Source: Polyangium spumosum (GTDB lineage Bacteria; Myxococcota_A; Polyangia; Polyangiales; Polyangiaceae). Taken from it: a stretch of 64,000 nt of DNA. The notes beneath the pieces were generated by a model, which was given only the letters and a program-made list of their open reading frames with translations, had not been told where the DNA came from and searched no databases. The stretch lies in the NCBI RefSeq assembly GCF_009649845.1, contig NZ_WJIE01000004.1, positions 124,001-188,000 on the forward strand, read 5' to 3'. The position numbers and the translations under genes were made by a program. Of the stretch, positions 33,401 to 41,122 are shown in pieces. Numbering within the stretch: position 1 is the first letter of the stretch; the number at the start of each line of letters is the position of its first letter.

Positions 33401-34022
33401 CACGGCCCCGAACGATCAGGCGCCTTGCCAGCTCGGGACGGTGCTCTGCATCAACGCGATGCCCGTCTGCGTGGGCTTCGTCGGGCCGAAGGAGGAGCTC
33501 TGCAACGGGCTCGACGAGGACTGCGACGGCGTCGGCGACAACATGGCCCCGTGCCCGGGCGACAGCATGTGCATCCAGGCGCAATGCGCGATCCCCTGCA
33601 CGGGCGGCGAGTTCCCCTGTCCGCCGGGCCTCGCGTGTAACGCCGACGGGTATTGCCTCAAGGTCACGTGCGACGACGTGAACTGCGGCCCGGGCCAGGT
33701 CTGCGTGGACGGCGTCTGCCAGGACGCGCCCGACGGAGGCATGGGCGGCAATGGCGGCGATGGCGGCGACGGTGGAAATGGCGGCTCGGCGGGCGCCGGC
33801 GGCGCGGGTGGAAATGGCGGCAATGCCGCGGCCACGACGGGCAGCGGCGGCGCGCCGGACCGGGGCACCTATGGTTTGCCCACGGGCGGCGGCGGCTGCA
33901 CCTGCGGCGTCGCCTCCGACGAACGGCAAAACGCGGGCGTGATCGCGGGCCTCATCGCGCTCTCGTGCGCGGGGCTCGGGCGCCGCCGCGGCGCGCGCGG
34001 GTCGCGCAAGGAGGCGGCATGA
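30435..34022 (+). CDS. Large secreted von Willebrand A / MopE-repeat protein with MYXO-CTERM-like end
   Basis: A 1195-residue surface protein with a Sec signal (MSRFPAFACAFAALAILLLL). Residues 25-480 are a glycine-rich, cysteine-containing region. A MopE-type metal-binding motif ('ICDGWDNDFDGQVDED') is followed by a von Willebrand A domain whose MIDAS reads 'FALVLDTSGSMLN' (DxSGS), about residues 530-860. Three more 'CNDLDDDCDGLVDED'-type repeats, cysteine modules and a Gly/Asn-rich stalk follow. The C-terminus 'GGGCTCGVAS...' plus a hydrophobic helix and 'GRRRGARG' matches the MYXO-CTERM surface-sorting pattern. The stop overlaps the next start (ATGA). Likely an adhesion or matrix protein shown on the outer surface. 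Confidence 0.88.
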   Translation: MSRFPAFACAFAALAILLLLGPRALAADLILDGGAAGPAVCPDGGTPVDRLCQVNATPALNTACRYGGEKTFGVVSLTNGALVCVAPYDGANKADTGNLVVKANQITIDATSRIVAKGTGYRGLLCNDGEGPAAAPLSGGRGGCSVLDSGGGGAHFGQGGRGTKDCFVVGSATACEFPQEWEEDCGNLTAAGNACVAANDPNNAVCYGTTNSANGAGDGLPTVAGQPFRHSVYEIEFGAAGGDKGCRDGFEAGLRAGRGGGRIVLFAATANQDGMIDIAGGVSADGNRGCSAGNDSAGGGAGGSILIIGDQVNVASTARISAHGGRGGDSQPKCLPCTTNAQCQAGQTCQAGRCGPCNCTPCTSNAQCNTLLGQTCKNVGGDLGSVCADGANQCTPVDPMDNEVECVGTQNNGTCDDCAGGGGGGIINVQSRVGTIHPQAIFDVRGAKGGICPICAGEAGGGAGELQIDSAYVGEICDGWDNDFDGQVDEDLGVIPCPDGSMIPACVGGVPQICSYDPALCLVPASDARPRFALVLDTSGSMLNDLAGNPTFGDGSVDFPGVDTGSDPDATAGNNSRLFIAKEALTQVLSAFPESDYALARYYQDVGVNRSCQSAANFECAQSCCSYDDPSDNLPPPYPSVYPGNQCVLSQLYPGAGYPSSGTFTGNIPIGWPQEAMEMTPTSDCINYAGSCGPPRRGAQVLVGFNQPIGRYLRWLDGVEDADAMFDASTMEGNHCAMGNCEVRGSGPTPLAGALQATYDYLTPVVTCDSAAACRSYAAILLTDGAESCQGDPQAAAAALFAGVHGKPIPTYVIGFSVLPSEQAQLNQIAVAGGTQQAFFVSSKSELANALAQIIGQNQKFELCNDLDDDCDGLVDEDFPEKGQPCTDGEIGACLGLGTYVCKADGSGTECGIVDPGASPMAEVCNSMDDDCDGLVDEDAMGLPLDCPSCVPSPEVCDGVDNDCDFNIDEEPDVSTNQPMIFGVPCGELTAPNDQAPCQLGTVLCINAMPVCVGFVGPKEELCNGLDEDCDGVGDNMAPCPGDSMCIQAQCAIPCTGGEFPCPPGLACNADGYCLKVTCDDVNCGPGQVCVDGVCQDAPDGGMGGNGGDGGDGGNGGSAGAGGAGGNGGNAAATTGSGGAPDRGTYGLPTGGGGCTCGVASDERQNAGVIAGLIALSCAGLGRRRGARGSRKEAA

Positions 34023-35461
34023 AATCGGGACGAACGATGCGGCTCGGGCTCTTCGCGGCCCTCCTCCCCGGCATGGCCGCCGTCCTCCTCGGGAGCGGCT
34101 GCGTGGACGACGCGTATTGTTTCTCCGATTGTGGCCCTTCGGCCTCGGGCAGCGGCGCCTCCGGCGGGATGGGCGGCGAGGGCGGCGAGGGCGGCAGCAT
34201 CGGGTTCGGCGGCTTCTCGCAGGTGGGCGGCGGCCCGCCCTGCGAGGCCGACCTGCTCACCGACGTCGAGAACTGCGGCGCCTGCGGCAACAAATGCTTG
34301 CTCGCGAGCGCCTTCCCGCGCTGCGAGCAGGGCGTCTGCGTGGTCGACACCTGCGTCGCCGGCTCCTACGACGTCGACGGGGACCCGAAGAACGGCTGCG
34401 AATACGCCTGCCCCGTGCCCGTGCTCGGCCCGGAGCAATGCAACGGCATCGACGACGATTGCGACGGCAAGGTGGACGCGGCCGATCCGGACCTCGCCGC
34501 GCCGGCGAACCTCTGCACGGTGACGGCCGGGACGCCTTGCGAGGGGACGATGGTCGTCTGCAACGGGTCGTCCGGCTGGTCGTGCGTGTATCCGCCCGAG
34601 GTCGAGGTCGTCTCCGGCTTCGTGCGGATCACCGAGACGCGCTGCGACGGCGTCGACGGCAACTGCGACGGCAGCGTGGACGAGTGGTTCCAGGACCTCG
34701 GCGCCGCCTGCGACGACGGCGGGCTCGGCAAATGCGCCGATGTCGGCGTCGTCGTGTGTGATCCGCAGAACCCGGCCACCACGATCTGCGACCTCTCGGC
34801 CCTGCCCGATGCGCAGCCGCCCACGCCCGAGCAATGCAACGGCGTCGACGACGATTGCGACGGGTTCGTCGACGAAGAGCTCGATCCTGCCGCGTTCGAG
34901 ATGGATCCGATCCCCGGCTCGATCCCGCCCGCCTTCGTGGACCGATACGAGGCCTCGCGGCCGGACGCGACCGCGCAGGTCGCGGGGATCCTCGAGGCCG
35001 TGGCCTGCAGCAAGCCGCTCGTCCTGCCCTGGACCGGTGGCTCGTACGCCGAGGCCGAGGCCGCCTGCGCGGCGCGTGGCCCGGGCTTCCGCCTCTGCTC
35101 GTCCTCCGAACTCGAAGCGGCCTGCGGCGGCCCCGCGAACACGCTTTATCCGTATGGCCCGACGTACGACGCCATGGCTTGCCTCGGCGTGGACAACGCC
35201 GCGGCCATGGGCGTGGCGATCCCGACGGGCAGCCTCGCGGCATGCGTCTCGAGCGCGGGGCCGCGGGATCTCTCGGGCAACGTGACCGAATGGACCCGCA
35301 CGCAGACGAACGTCGCGGCCGCGCCGAACCGGATCTTTCAGCTCCACGGCGGCTCGTGGCTCTCGCCGGCGCTCGGCCTCGCCTGCACGATGGAGCTGCC
35401 GGCGCGCGCGGCCGAAGGCACGTTGCTCCCCAACATCGGCTTCCGCTGCTGCCGGCAATAG
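34019..35461 (+). CDS. Lipoprotein with MopE repeats and FGE-sulfatase-like domain
   Basis: A 480-residue lipoprotein translationally coupled to the von Willebrand A gene. The signal peptide ends 'LLGSGCVDD', and a Gly/Ser linker follows. Cysteine modules and three MopE-type motifs come next ('CNGIDDDCDGKVDAAD', 'CDGVDGNCDGSVDEW', 'CNGVDDDCDGFVDEE'). The C-terminal 170 residues form a formylglycine-generating-enzyme-like (SUMF1) domain: 'RLCSSSELEAACGG', 'DLSGNVTEWTR', 'LHGGSWLSP' and 'IGFRCCRQ'. The copper-binding cysteine pair of true FGE is not evident, so this is probably a C-type-lectin-like binding module. Coupling suggests that it acts with the upstream surface protein. Confidence 0.88.
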   Translation: MKSGRTMRLGLFAALLPGMAAVLLGSGCVDDAYCFSDCGPSASGSGASGGMGGEGGEGGSIGFGGFSQVGGGPPCEADLLTDVENCGACGNKCLLASAFPRCEQGVCVVDTCVAGSYDVDGDPKNGCEYACPVPVLGPEQCNGIDDDCDGKVDAADPDLAAPANLCTVTAGTPCEGTMVVCNGSSGWSCVYPPEVEVVSGFVRITETRCDGVDGNCDGSVDEWFQDLGAACDDGGLGKCADVGVVVCDPQNPATTICDLSALPDAQPPTPEQCNGVDDDCDGFVDEELDPAAFEMDPIPGSIPPAFVDRYEASRPDATAQVAGILEAVACSKPLVLPWTGGSYAEAEAACAARGPGFRLCSSSELEAACGGPANTLYPYGPTYDAMACLGVDNAAAMGVAIPTGSLAACVSSAGPRDLSGNVTEWTRTQTNVAAAPNRIFQLHGGSWLSPALGLACTMELPARAAEGTLLPNIGFRCCRQ

Positions 35462-35495
35462 TTTTTCCTCGCGAACGGGGGTAGAGTCGTCCCTC

Positions 35496-36329
35496 GTGAC
35501 GCCTCTGCCCCCCCTCGCCACCGCGCACCTCTTCCGCGAAGTCTGCTCCGCCCTCCACGATCTGCTCGCCTCGCTCGGCCCGGACGACTGGACGAAGCCG
35601 ACGGTCCACGCGACGCGGGACGTGAAGGACCTCGTGGCGCACCTGCTCGACGGCTCGCTCCGGCGCCTGTCGTTCCAGCGGGACGGGCACGTGATCCCGG
35701 CGCCCGAGATGCGCACGTTCGAGGCGATGGTGGGGTTCGTCCAGCGGCTCAACTCGGAGTGGATGGTGGCGGCGCGCAGGCTCTCGCCGCGCGTGCTCAT
35801 GGAGATGCTCCGCCGCGCCGACGAGGAGGTCGCCGCGCTCTTCGAGGGCCTCGACCCCGAGGGGCCGGCGATCTTCAGCGTGGCGTGGGCCGGCGAGGAG
35901 TGGTCGCAGAACTGGTTCGACGTGGCCCGCGAATACACGGAAAAATGGCATCACCAGCAGCAGATCCGCGACGCCGTGGGCCGGCCGGGCCTCACGGAGC
36001 GTCGTCATCTGCATCCGGTGATCGACACCTTTTTGCGAGGCGCGCCGCACGCCTACCGGGATGTCCCGGCCGCGGACGGGGCGGGGGTCGACCTCGTGAT
36101 CACCGGGGAGGCGGGCGGGACGTGGCAGCTCGCGCGAGCCGCCGATCGCTGGGAGCTCGTGACCACGCGGGAGACGCCGGCCGTGACGACGGTGGAGCTC
36201 GACGCGGACAGCGCGTGGCGGCTCTGGACGAAGGGGCTCGAGCCGGCCGAGGCGCGGGCGCGGGCCGTGGTGCGCGGGGACGAGGCGCTCGCGGCGCCGG
36301 TGTTCCGGATGGTCACGATCATGGCCTGA
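35496..36329 (+). CDS. DinB/maleylpyruvate isomerase N-terminal-type protein
   Basis: A 277-residue cytoplasmic protein. GTG start at 35496. Residues 15-165 match the maleylpyruvate-isomerase N-terminal (DinB-like four-helix) fold: 'LLASLGPDDWTKPTVHATRD', 'VKDLVAHLLDGSLRR' (the motif histidine), then 'EYTEKWHHQQQIRDAVGRPG', which supplies two more metal-binding histidines. The C-terminal 100 residues resemble the partner domain of the family ('SAWRLWTKGLEPAEARARAV'). Such proteins are divalent-metal enzymes, often thiol-dependent isomerases or S-transferases. The cofactor thiol and substrate cannot be read from sequence. A short SDR gene follows on the same strand. Confidence 0.82.
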   Translation: MTPLPPLATAHLFREVCSALHDLLASLGPDDWTKPTVHATRDVKDLVAHLLDGSLRRLSFQRDGHVIPAPEMRTFEAMVGFVQRLNSEWMVAARRLSPRVLMEMLRRADEEVAALFEGLDPEGPAIFSVAWAGEEWSQNWFDVAREYTEKWHHQQQIRDAVGRPGLTERRHLHPVIDTFLRGAPHAYRDVPAADGAGVDLVITGEAGGTWQLARAADRWELVTTRETPAVTTVELDADSAWRLWTKGLEPAEARARAVVRGDEALAAPVFRMVTIMA

Positions 36330-36366
36330 CGTGCATCGGCGGCGTGGTCGTAGTAAGGCCCTCGCC

Positions 36367-37134
36367 ATGCACGTCGCCATCACGGGTGCGTCGGTCGGCA
36401 TCGGGGAGGCCCTGGCGCGCGCGTTCGCTGCGAAGGGCGCGGTCCTGTCGCTCGTCGCGCGGCGCAAGGAGCGGCTCGACGCGATCGCGCGTGAGCTCTC
36501 GGGTCGAGCCTTCCTGCACCAGGCGGACCTCTCCGTCCCGGAGCGCGCGACGGACTGGATCGCGCCGGCCGAGGCGGAGCTCGGGCCGATCGACGTGCTC
36601 GTGAACAACGCGGGCGTGCAGCACATCGAGCCGACCGAGCTCGCCGCGGTCGACGCGGGCGAGATGCTCCTGCGCCTCAACGTGCTGACGCCGCTCCGGC
36701 TCACGCGCGCGGTCTTGCCGGGCATGATGGCGCGGGGGAGCGGGGCGATCGTCGACATCGCGTCGCTGGCGGCGATCACGCCCATGCCGGGCATGTATTA
36801 TTACAATGCCTCGAAGGGCGCGCTGGCGAATGCGTCGGAGGGGCTGCGGGGCGAGCTGCGGGGCACGGGCGTGCACGTGGTCACGGTGTATCCGGGGCCG
36901 GTGGACACGGACATGGGGCGCAAGGGCTACGAGAAGTACGAGCCGACGTTCACGTCGAAGCTCTCGCCGGTCGGCACGGCCGACGAGCTCGCGCGGCTCG
37001 TGGTGCGGGCCGTCGAGCGGAAGAAGGCGCGTGTCGTGTATCCGCGCTCGTATGGCGTGACGCTCCTGTTCCCGCGGATCGCGCGGTGGGTGACGTCGCG
37101 GTTCTCGCCGCCGATCAAGCGGCTGCCGGGCTAG
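36367..37134 (+). CDS. Short-chain dehydrogenase/reductase
   Basis: A 255-residue classical SDR. NAD(P)-binding 'ITGASVGIGEALARAFAAKG' starts at residue 5. 'NNAGVQHIE' and catalytic Ser in 'DIASLAAIT' follow, and Tyr/Lys occur in 'YYYNASKGAL' (YxxxK). Basic residues after the second strand ('ARRKERLDAIA') favour NADP(H). The C-terminal part ends with a hydrophobic and basic stretch ('VTLLFPRIARWVTSRF'), as in DltE/sterol-type SDRs that may touch membranes. ATG 36367 places the Rossmann motif at the usual distance. It starts 37 bases after the DinB-like gene and may be co-transcribed. Substrate unknown. Confidence 0.92.
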   Translation: MHVAITGASVGIGEALARAFAAKGAVLSLVARRKERLDAIARELSGRAFLHQADLSVPERATDWIAPAEAELGPIDVLVNNAGVQHIEPTELAAVDAGEMLLRLNVLTPLRLTRAVLPGMMARGSGAIVDIASLAAITPMPGMYYYNASKGALANASEGLRGELRGTGVHVVTVYPGPVDTDMGRKGYEKYEPTFTSKLSPVGTADELARLVVRAVERKKARVVYPRSYGVTLLFPRIARWVTSRFSPPIKRLPG

Positions 37135-37206
37135 CTCGTGGGGGCGGCGTCCCGGACGAATATCGACTCGTAATCGAATGAAATATCGCCTGTCTGCCGC
37201 GCTGGC

Positions 37207-37237
37207 TTGACAGTCGAATTCGTGCGGTCCATGTAAT
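37207..37237 (+). promoter_or_regulatory. Candidate promoter of the beta-helix gene
   Basis: TTGACA (37207-37212) precedes ATGTAATC, giving ATGTAA at 37231 (18-base spacer) or TGTAAT at 37232-37237 (19-base spacer). The surrounding 150 bases are relatively A/T-rich, and the gene at 37359 follows. Confidence 0.4.
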
Positions 37238-37358
37238 CAGGTCCCCGGTCCATTGTGCTTCATGCGCGTGGAGTCGCGTGAGGCCGAGAGGACTGGTTCC
37301 TTTCTTGACCGCCACTTTCTTTGGGTTCCGCTCCGCGGGGCCCTCGGAGGGCACGCTC

Positions 37359-38975
37359 ATGCCCAGCGATACCCGTATTCGTCTCGTCGATTCGATGGTG
37401 GACCTGAGGAGCCTCACCTGGAAGGACGGGGCCGCCGTCATATTGGCCGGTCACGCCGCCCCCGGCGATGGTGGCGGCGGGATGTTCGTCTGGGACGCAG
37501 ACATCACCACCGCAGACGATGGTGGGACGCTCATCGTCCCGAACGCGATGCCCCGTCAGGGATGCTGGAAGCGCGTCTTCGACAGGTTCGAGTACTCGGT
37601 GAAGTGGTTCGGCGCGCGGGGCGACAACATCGCCGATGATACGATCGCCATTCAAAACACGATCGAGGCCGCCCGGCATGCCGCATCGAACCCGAACACC
37701 GCTGCGTCGGTCCTGTTTCCGCCGGGGGTCTACCGCGTCTCGGACGAGATCAAGGGATACGGCCACCTCACGCTGCGCGGCCCCACCGCGGCAGGCGTGA
37801 ATGGCGTGGCGGCAGCGACGCTGATCACGACGACGGGCTTCGCGGCGAACACCACCGGCTCGAGGGCCGTCATCCGCGCCGCATCACGAAACGTGGACAA
37901 TTACGGTTTCTCGGTGGAGAACCTCGGCATCCGGATCGCCACCACGCGACCGAACGTGATCGGCGTCGATTTTTCGAGCGTCTGGTACGGCGTCGTCCGC
38001 GGCGTCGCGGTGCTGGGAAACATGACGGCATCGCCGCGGCAGCCCATGTCGGTGGGATCGGTCGGCTTCTTGTTCTCCGACGCCGACGGCCTCGACGCGG
38101 ACGGCGCGCCGATCGCCGCCGGACGCGCCTGCTTCACGAACCTCGTCGAGCGCACCAGCGCGGCGGGGGTGACGACCGGTTATCGATTCCTCTCCGCGTA
38201 CGGAAACTCGACCCTGCAGACGGTCACGAGCTTCTGGGTCTCCGATTGCCACACCGGCGTCTGGACGCACAGCATCGGGAACGTGGGCCTGACCTTCCGC
38301 GACGGATATCTCGAAGCACAGGGCGTGCAGCTCTCGGGGCGGAAATCCTTCAAGCACACGGGTGGATACCCGTTCGTCACCCTGATGAACATCCAGGACG
38401 AGTTCTTCGACGCCGGGAGCGATCTCGCGTATGGCAACACGTTCTGCAGCGTCGGATATCGTGGGGAGCCGCCCGCCGCCGGGACCTTCGAGGGCGTGGT
38501 CACGGCCTACAGCCTCCGGCGCATCGTGGTCGGAAACGAGGACGATCCCGGGGCCGGCGAGAGCGAAGCCAAGCCCCTTCGTCCCGGGGTGTACAAGGGC
38601 GCGAGATCGCTCTCTTTCTGGGCCAAGCTCCCCGCGAATACCGAGCTCTCGGACGGGGAGAACGTCTTCACGTATTACTCGCAGATCACCTCGTCGAGCG
38701 AGGCGACGCCGCCGCCCGTGCTGCCGGACCTCTACTTCACCTGTCACGTCAGCCGGGACGGCGGGCTGAAGCGGCCCATCTCCTGGTCGGGGCGGGCAGA
38801 GATGTCCCTGTTCCCGGGGACCTCGACGTGGTTTCTGACGTACCGCCTCTCGTTGTACGTGAATCTGCCGGCGGGCACGACGTTCCAGCTCCCGCAGGAC
38901 CTCGTCTTTTATCTCGAGACGAACCAGACCACGCCCGCGAGCAGTCGAAATCGCAAGGTGAGTGGCAGGGACTGA
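37359..38975 (+). CDS. Pectate-lyase-superfamily / phage tailspike-like beta-helix protein
   Basis: A 538-residue protein. The ATG at 37359 is chosen for the GGAGGG 7 bases upstream; a GTG at 37278 would add 27 residues without a convincing signal peptide. The first 65 residues carry a 'DGGGGMFVWDADITTADDGG' and 'GCWKRVFD' block, known from beta-helix proteins and phage tailspikes. 'VKWFGARGDNIADDTIAIQN' then opens the Pectate_lyase_3 right-handed beta-helix, with repeated short strands to about residue 380. A jelly-roll-like C-terminus ('LPDLYFTCHVSRDGG') follows. No export signal is seen, so a particle-borne or otherwise exported polysaccharide-binding or -cleaving protein is possible. Its base composition is somewhat lower in G+C than its neighbours. 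Confidence 0.8.
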   Translation: MPSDTRIRLVDSMVDLRSLTWKDGAAVILAGHAAPGDGGGGMFVWDADITTADDGGTLIVPNAMPRQGCWKRVFDRFEYSVKWFGARGDNIADDTIAIQNTIEAARHAASNPNTAASVLFPPGVYRVSDEIKGYGHLTLRGPTAAGVNGVAAATLITTTGFAANTTGSRAVIRAASRNVDNYGFSVENLGIRIATTRPNVIGVDFSSVWYGVVRGVAVLGNMTASPRQPMSVGSVGFLFSDADGLDADGAPIAAGRACFTNLVERTSAAGVTTGYRFLSAYGNSTLQTVTSFWVSDCHTGVWTHSIGNVGLTFRDGYLEAQGVQLSGRKSFKHTGGYPFVTLMNIQDEFFDAGSDLAYGNTFCSVGYRGEPPAAGTFEGVVTAYSLRRIVVGNEDDPGAGESEAKPLRPGVYKGARSLSFWAKLPANTELSDGENVFTYYSQITSSSEATPPPVLPDLYFTCHVSRDGGLKRPISWSGRAEMSLFPGTSTWFLTYRLSLYVNLPAGTTFQLPQDLVFYLETNQTTPASSRNRKVSGRD

Positions 38976-39031
38976 GCCGTCGACGGGGCTCGCGAGGTGG
39001 TGACGCCGAAGAAGGGTGTTGACAAACCCGG

Positions 39032-39238
39032 CTAGAAGAACCCGCCCTCGAGCATCGAGGTGAGCAGCTCTTCGTCCTCGGGAGACTTCTCGGCGCCGTC
39101 TCCCTCCTTCGTCTCGGGCGGGGCCGCGGGAGGCGCGGGCGGGGGCTGCCGGAAGTTCGGGCAGCCCTCGGTCGCGCACTCCACCGTCACGATCCCCACG
39201 TAGGTCGCTCGCGCGCCGCAGCGGGGGCAGACGGTCAT
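39032..39238 (-). CDS. Small zinc-ribbon protein
   Basis: A 68-residue protein. It starts in an ATGA overlap with the stop of the acyl-CoA dehydrogenase gene (39238-39235), so it is translated by coupling. Residues 4-27 form a zinc ribbon: 'CPRCGARATYVGIVTVECAT' followed by 'EGCPNF' (CxxC and CxxxxC). The rest is a Pro/Ala linker and an acidic helix ('EDEELLTSMLEGGFF'). Short ribbons like this often act as protein- or nucleic-acid-binding adaptors. No specific role is known to me. Confidence 0.7.
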   Translation of the reverse strand: MTVCPRCGARATYVGIVTVECATEGCPNFRQPPPAPPAAPPETKEGDGAEKSPEDEELLTSMLEGGFF

Positions 39239-40401
39239 CCCTTCGCCTCGTACTCGCTCTGCAGGAGCTTCGCGATCGTGGCGAGCTGCATGTTCGACGT
39301 GCCCTCGTAGATCTTGCCGATCTTCGCGTCGCGGTAGAACTTCTCCGCGGGGTACTCCTTCGTGAAGCCCACGCCGCCGAAGAACTCCACGCACATCGAC
39401 GCCGCGCGCTCGGCGACCTCCGACGAGAACAGCTTCGCCATGGCCGCCTCCTTCACGAAGGGCAGGCCCGCGTCCTTGCGCCGCGCGGCGTTGTAGACCA
39501 TGAGCCGCGCGGCCTCGATCTCCGTCGCGACGCGGGCGTACTGGAACTGCATGCCCTGGAAGCTCGCGATCGACTGGCCGAACTGCTTGCGCTCGCCCAT
39601 GTACCGCATCGCCTGGTCGAAGGCGCCCTGCGCCAGGCCGATCATCTGCGCGCCGATGCCGATGCGGCCCTCGTTCAGCGTCTCGATCGCGATCTTGTAA
39701 CCCTTGCCGACCTCGCCGAGCACGTTCTCCGCGGGGACCTCGCAGTCCTCGAGGACGAGCTCGCACGTGCTCGACGCGCGGATGCCGAGCTTGTTCTCCT
39801 TCTTGCCCACGGAGAAGCCAGGGAAGCCGCGCTCGACCAGGAAGGCCGTGATGCCGCGGTAGCCCTTGCTCGGGTCCACGTTCGCGAGGACCAGGAAGAG
39901 CGAGCTCTCGTTCGCGTTCGTGATCCAGAGCTTGCGACCGTTCAGCACCCAGCGGCCGTCCTTCTGCGTCGCGCGGGCCTGCAGGGCGAAGGCGTCGGAG
40001 CCGCTGCCCGACTCGCTGAGCGCGTACGAGCCGACCCAGTCCTTGCAGAGGCGGGGCAGGTACTTCTCCTTCTGCGCGTCGTTCGCCCAGCGCAGCACAG
40101 CGTTCGCGACGAGCGTGTTCTGCACGTCCACGAGCACGCTCACGCTCGGGTCGACGACGGCGAGCGCCTCGACGGCGAGGATCGCGTTGAAGAAGCTCGA
40201 GCCGGCGCCGCCGTAGTTCTCGGGGATCTCGACGCCCATGAGGCCGAGCTCGAAGAGGGGAGGCAGGAGCGAGGGATCGAGCGCGCCTTTCTCGTCCATC
40301 TCGCTGACGAGCGGCGCGACGCGCTTCTTCGCGAAATCGAGCACCGAGTCGCGGAAGAGCGTCTCCTCCTCGGACAGGTGCGTGAGCGGGGGATGCGACA
40401 C
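39235..40401 (-). CDS. Acyl-CoA dehydrogenase, short/branched-chain type
   Basis: A 388-residue FAD-dependent acyl-CoA dehydrogenase of normal length. The N-terminal helical domain ('RVAPLVSEMDEKGALDPSLL'), middle beta domain ('YALSESGSGSDAFALQARAT', 'WVLNGRKLWITNANESSLFL') and C-terminal helical domain ('RKQFGQSIASFQGMQFQYAR') are all present. The catalytic base is the Glu in 'KIYEGTSNMQLATIA'. The sequence is closest in style to short/branched-chain (2-methylbutyryl) dehydrogenases, which oxidise leucine- or isoleucine-derived acyl-CoAs and pass electrons to ETF. That branch assignment is less sure than the family. It is coupled to the zinc-ribbon gene. Confidence 0.94.
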   Translation of the reverse strand: MSHPPLTHLSEEETLFRDSVLDFAKKRVAPLVSEMDEKGALDPSLLPPLFELGLMGVEIPENYGGAGSSFFNAILAVEALAVVDPSVSVLVDVQNTLVANAVLRWANDAQKEKYLPRLCKDWVGSYALSESGSGSDAFALQARATQKDGRWVLNGRKLWITNANESSLFLVLANVDPSKGYRGITAFLVERGFPGFSVGKKENKLGIRASSTCELVLEDCEVPAENVLGEVGKGYKIAIETLNEGRIGIGAQMIGLAQGAFDQAMRYMGERKQFGQSIASFQGMQFQYARVATEIEAARLMVYNAARRKDAGLPFVKEAAMAKLFSSEVAERAASMCVEFFGGVGFTKEYPAEKFYRDAKIGKIYEGTSNMQLATIAKLLQSEYEAKG

Positions 40402-40476
40402 GTGCGGTCTCCTTGACGGGGTTACGAGGGCGCGGAGTATGGGGTGGCGCGGCTCGTCACGTCAACCCGGCCGGGC

Positions 40477-40992
40477 TCACCATTGCCAGCGCACGCGCAC
40501 CATCGTCCCCGGGGCGAAATGGAAGGCCTTCTGGCCGTTGACGAGGGCGTCCTTCTTCTCGTCGAGCACGGTGACCTCGACGCTCTTGCCCTGCACCCAG
40601 GTCTCGCCGACCTCACCCTCGGCGACGAGCAGCCAGTCGCTCTCGGCGCCGTCCTTGCCGACCACGCGGAAGACCTCGGCCTTGTTGCCCTTCTGCGGGA
40701 CGGTTTGGCTGGTCGCGACGAGGGGCTCGATGAGCAGCTTCTTGCCTGCCTTCAGCTTGACCTTGCCGTGGATCTCGGCCTGGTGGATGACGATCTCGGT
40801 CGTGTACTTGCCGGGCGCGGGCTCGGCCGCAGCCGTGGGCGCGGGCGGAGGAGGCGCGGGCGCGGTCGCGACAGGCGGGGGCGCGACAACCGGCTGCGGC
40901 GGGGGCGGGGGAGGCGGCGCTTGCCCGCTCCCACACGCCACGACGCCCAGCGCGAGCCCGAGGGAAATCGTCATCGAAAACGTACGTTTCAT
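40477..40992 (-). CDS. Proline-rich lipoprotein, unknown function
   Basis: A 171-residue lipoprotein. The ATG at 40992 gives 'MKRTFSMTISLGLALGVVAC' with Cys20 as the lipid site; an ATG at 41001 adds three residues. A Pro/Ala tract of about 35 residues follows ('PPPPPPPQPVVAPPPVATAP'). A small strand-rich domain makes up residues 60-171 ('YTTEIVIHQAEIHGKVKLKA', 'EGEVGETWVQGKSVEVTVLD'). There is no catalytic motif and only one cysteine. The proline tract could span peptidoglycan. I do not recognise the C-terminal domain. Confidence 0.7.
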   Translation of the reverse strand: MKRTFSMTISLGLALGVVACGSGQAPPPPPPPQPVVAPPPVATAPAPPPPAPTAAAEPAPGKYTTEIVIHQAEIHGKVKLKAGKKLLIEPLVATSQTVPQKGNKAEVFRVVGKDGAESDWLLVAEGEVGETWVQGKSVEVTVLDEKKDALVNGQKAFHFAPGTMVRVRWQW

Positions 40993-41122
40993 CGATCGCA
41001 TCCTGCGCCTTCCCGCCCTCGGTCCTTCGTAGCGCAACTCGGGCGGGCGGGGCTAGCAGGATTTCGACCTCGAAAGGGTGACGGAGCGGAAGGTCGGGTG
41101 GGCACGCGCGTGCCCACGTCGA

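Noticed and set aside
31194-33929. Long minus-strand frame opposite the von Willebrand A protein
   Set aside because: It has no motif or ribosome binding site, while the plus strand has a complete multidomain protein with signal peptide and sorting tail.
37278-37358. Upstream GTG start for the beta-helix protein
   Set aside because: The added residues lack a proper signal peptide, and the ATG at 37359 has a clear GGAGGG ribosome binding site.
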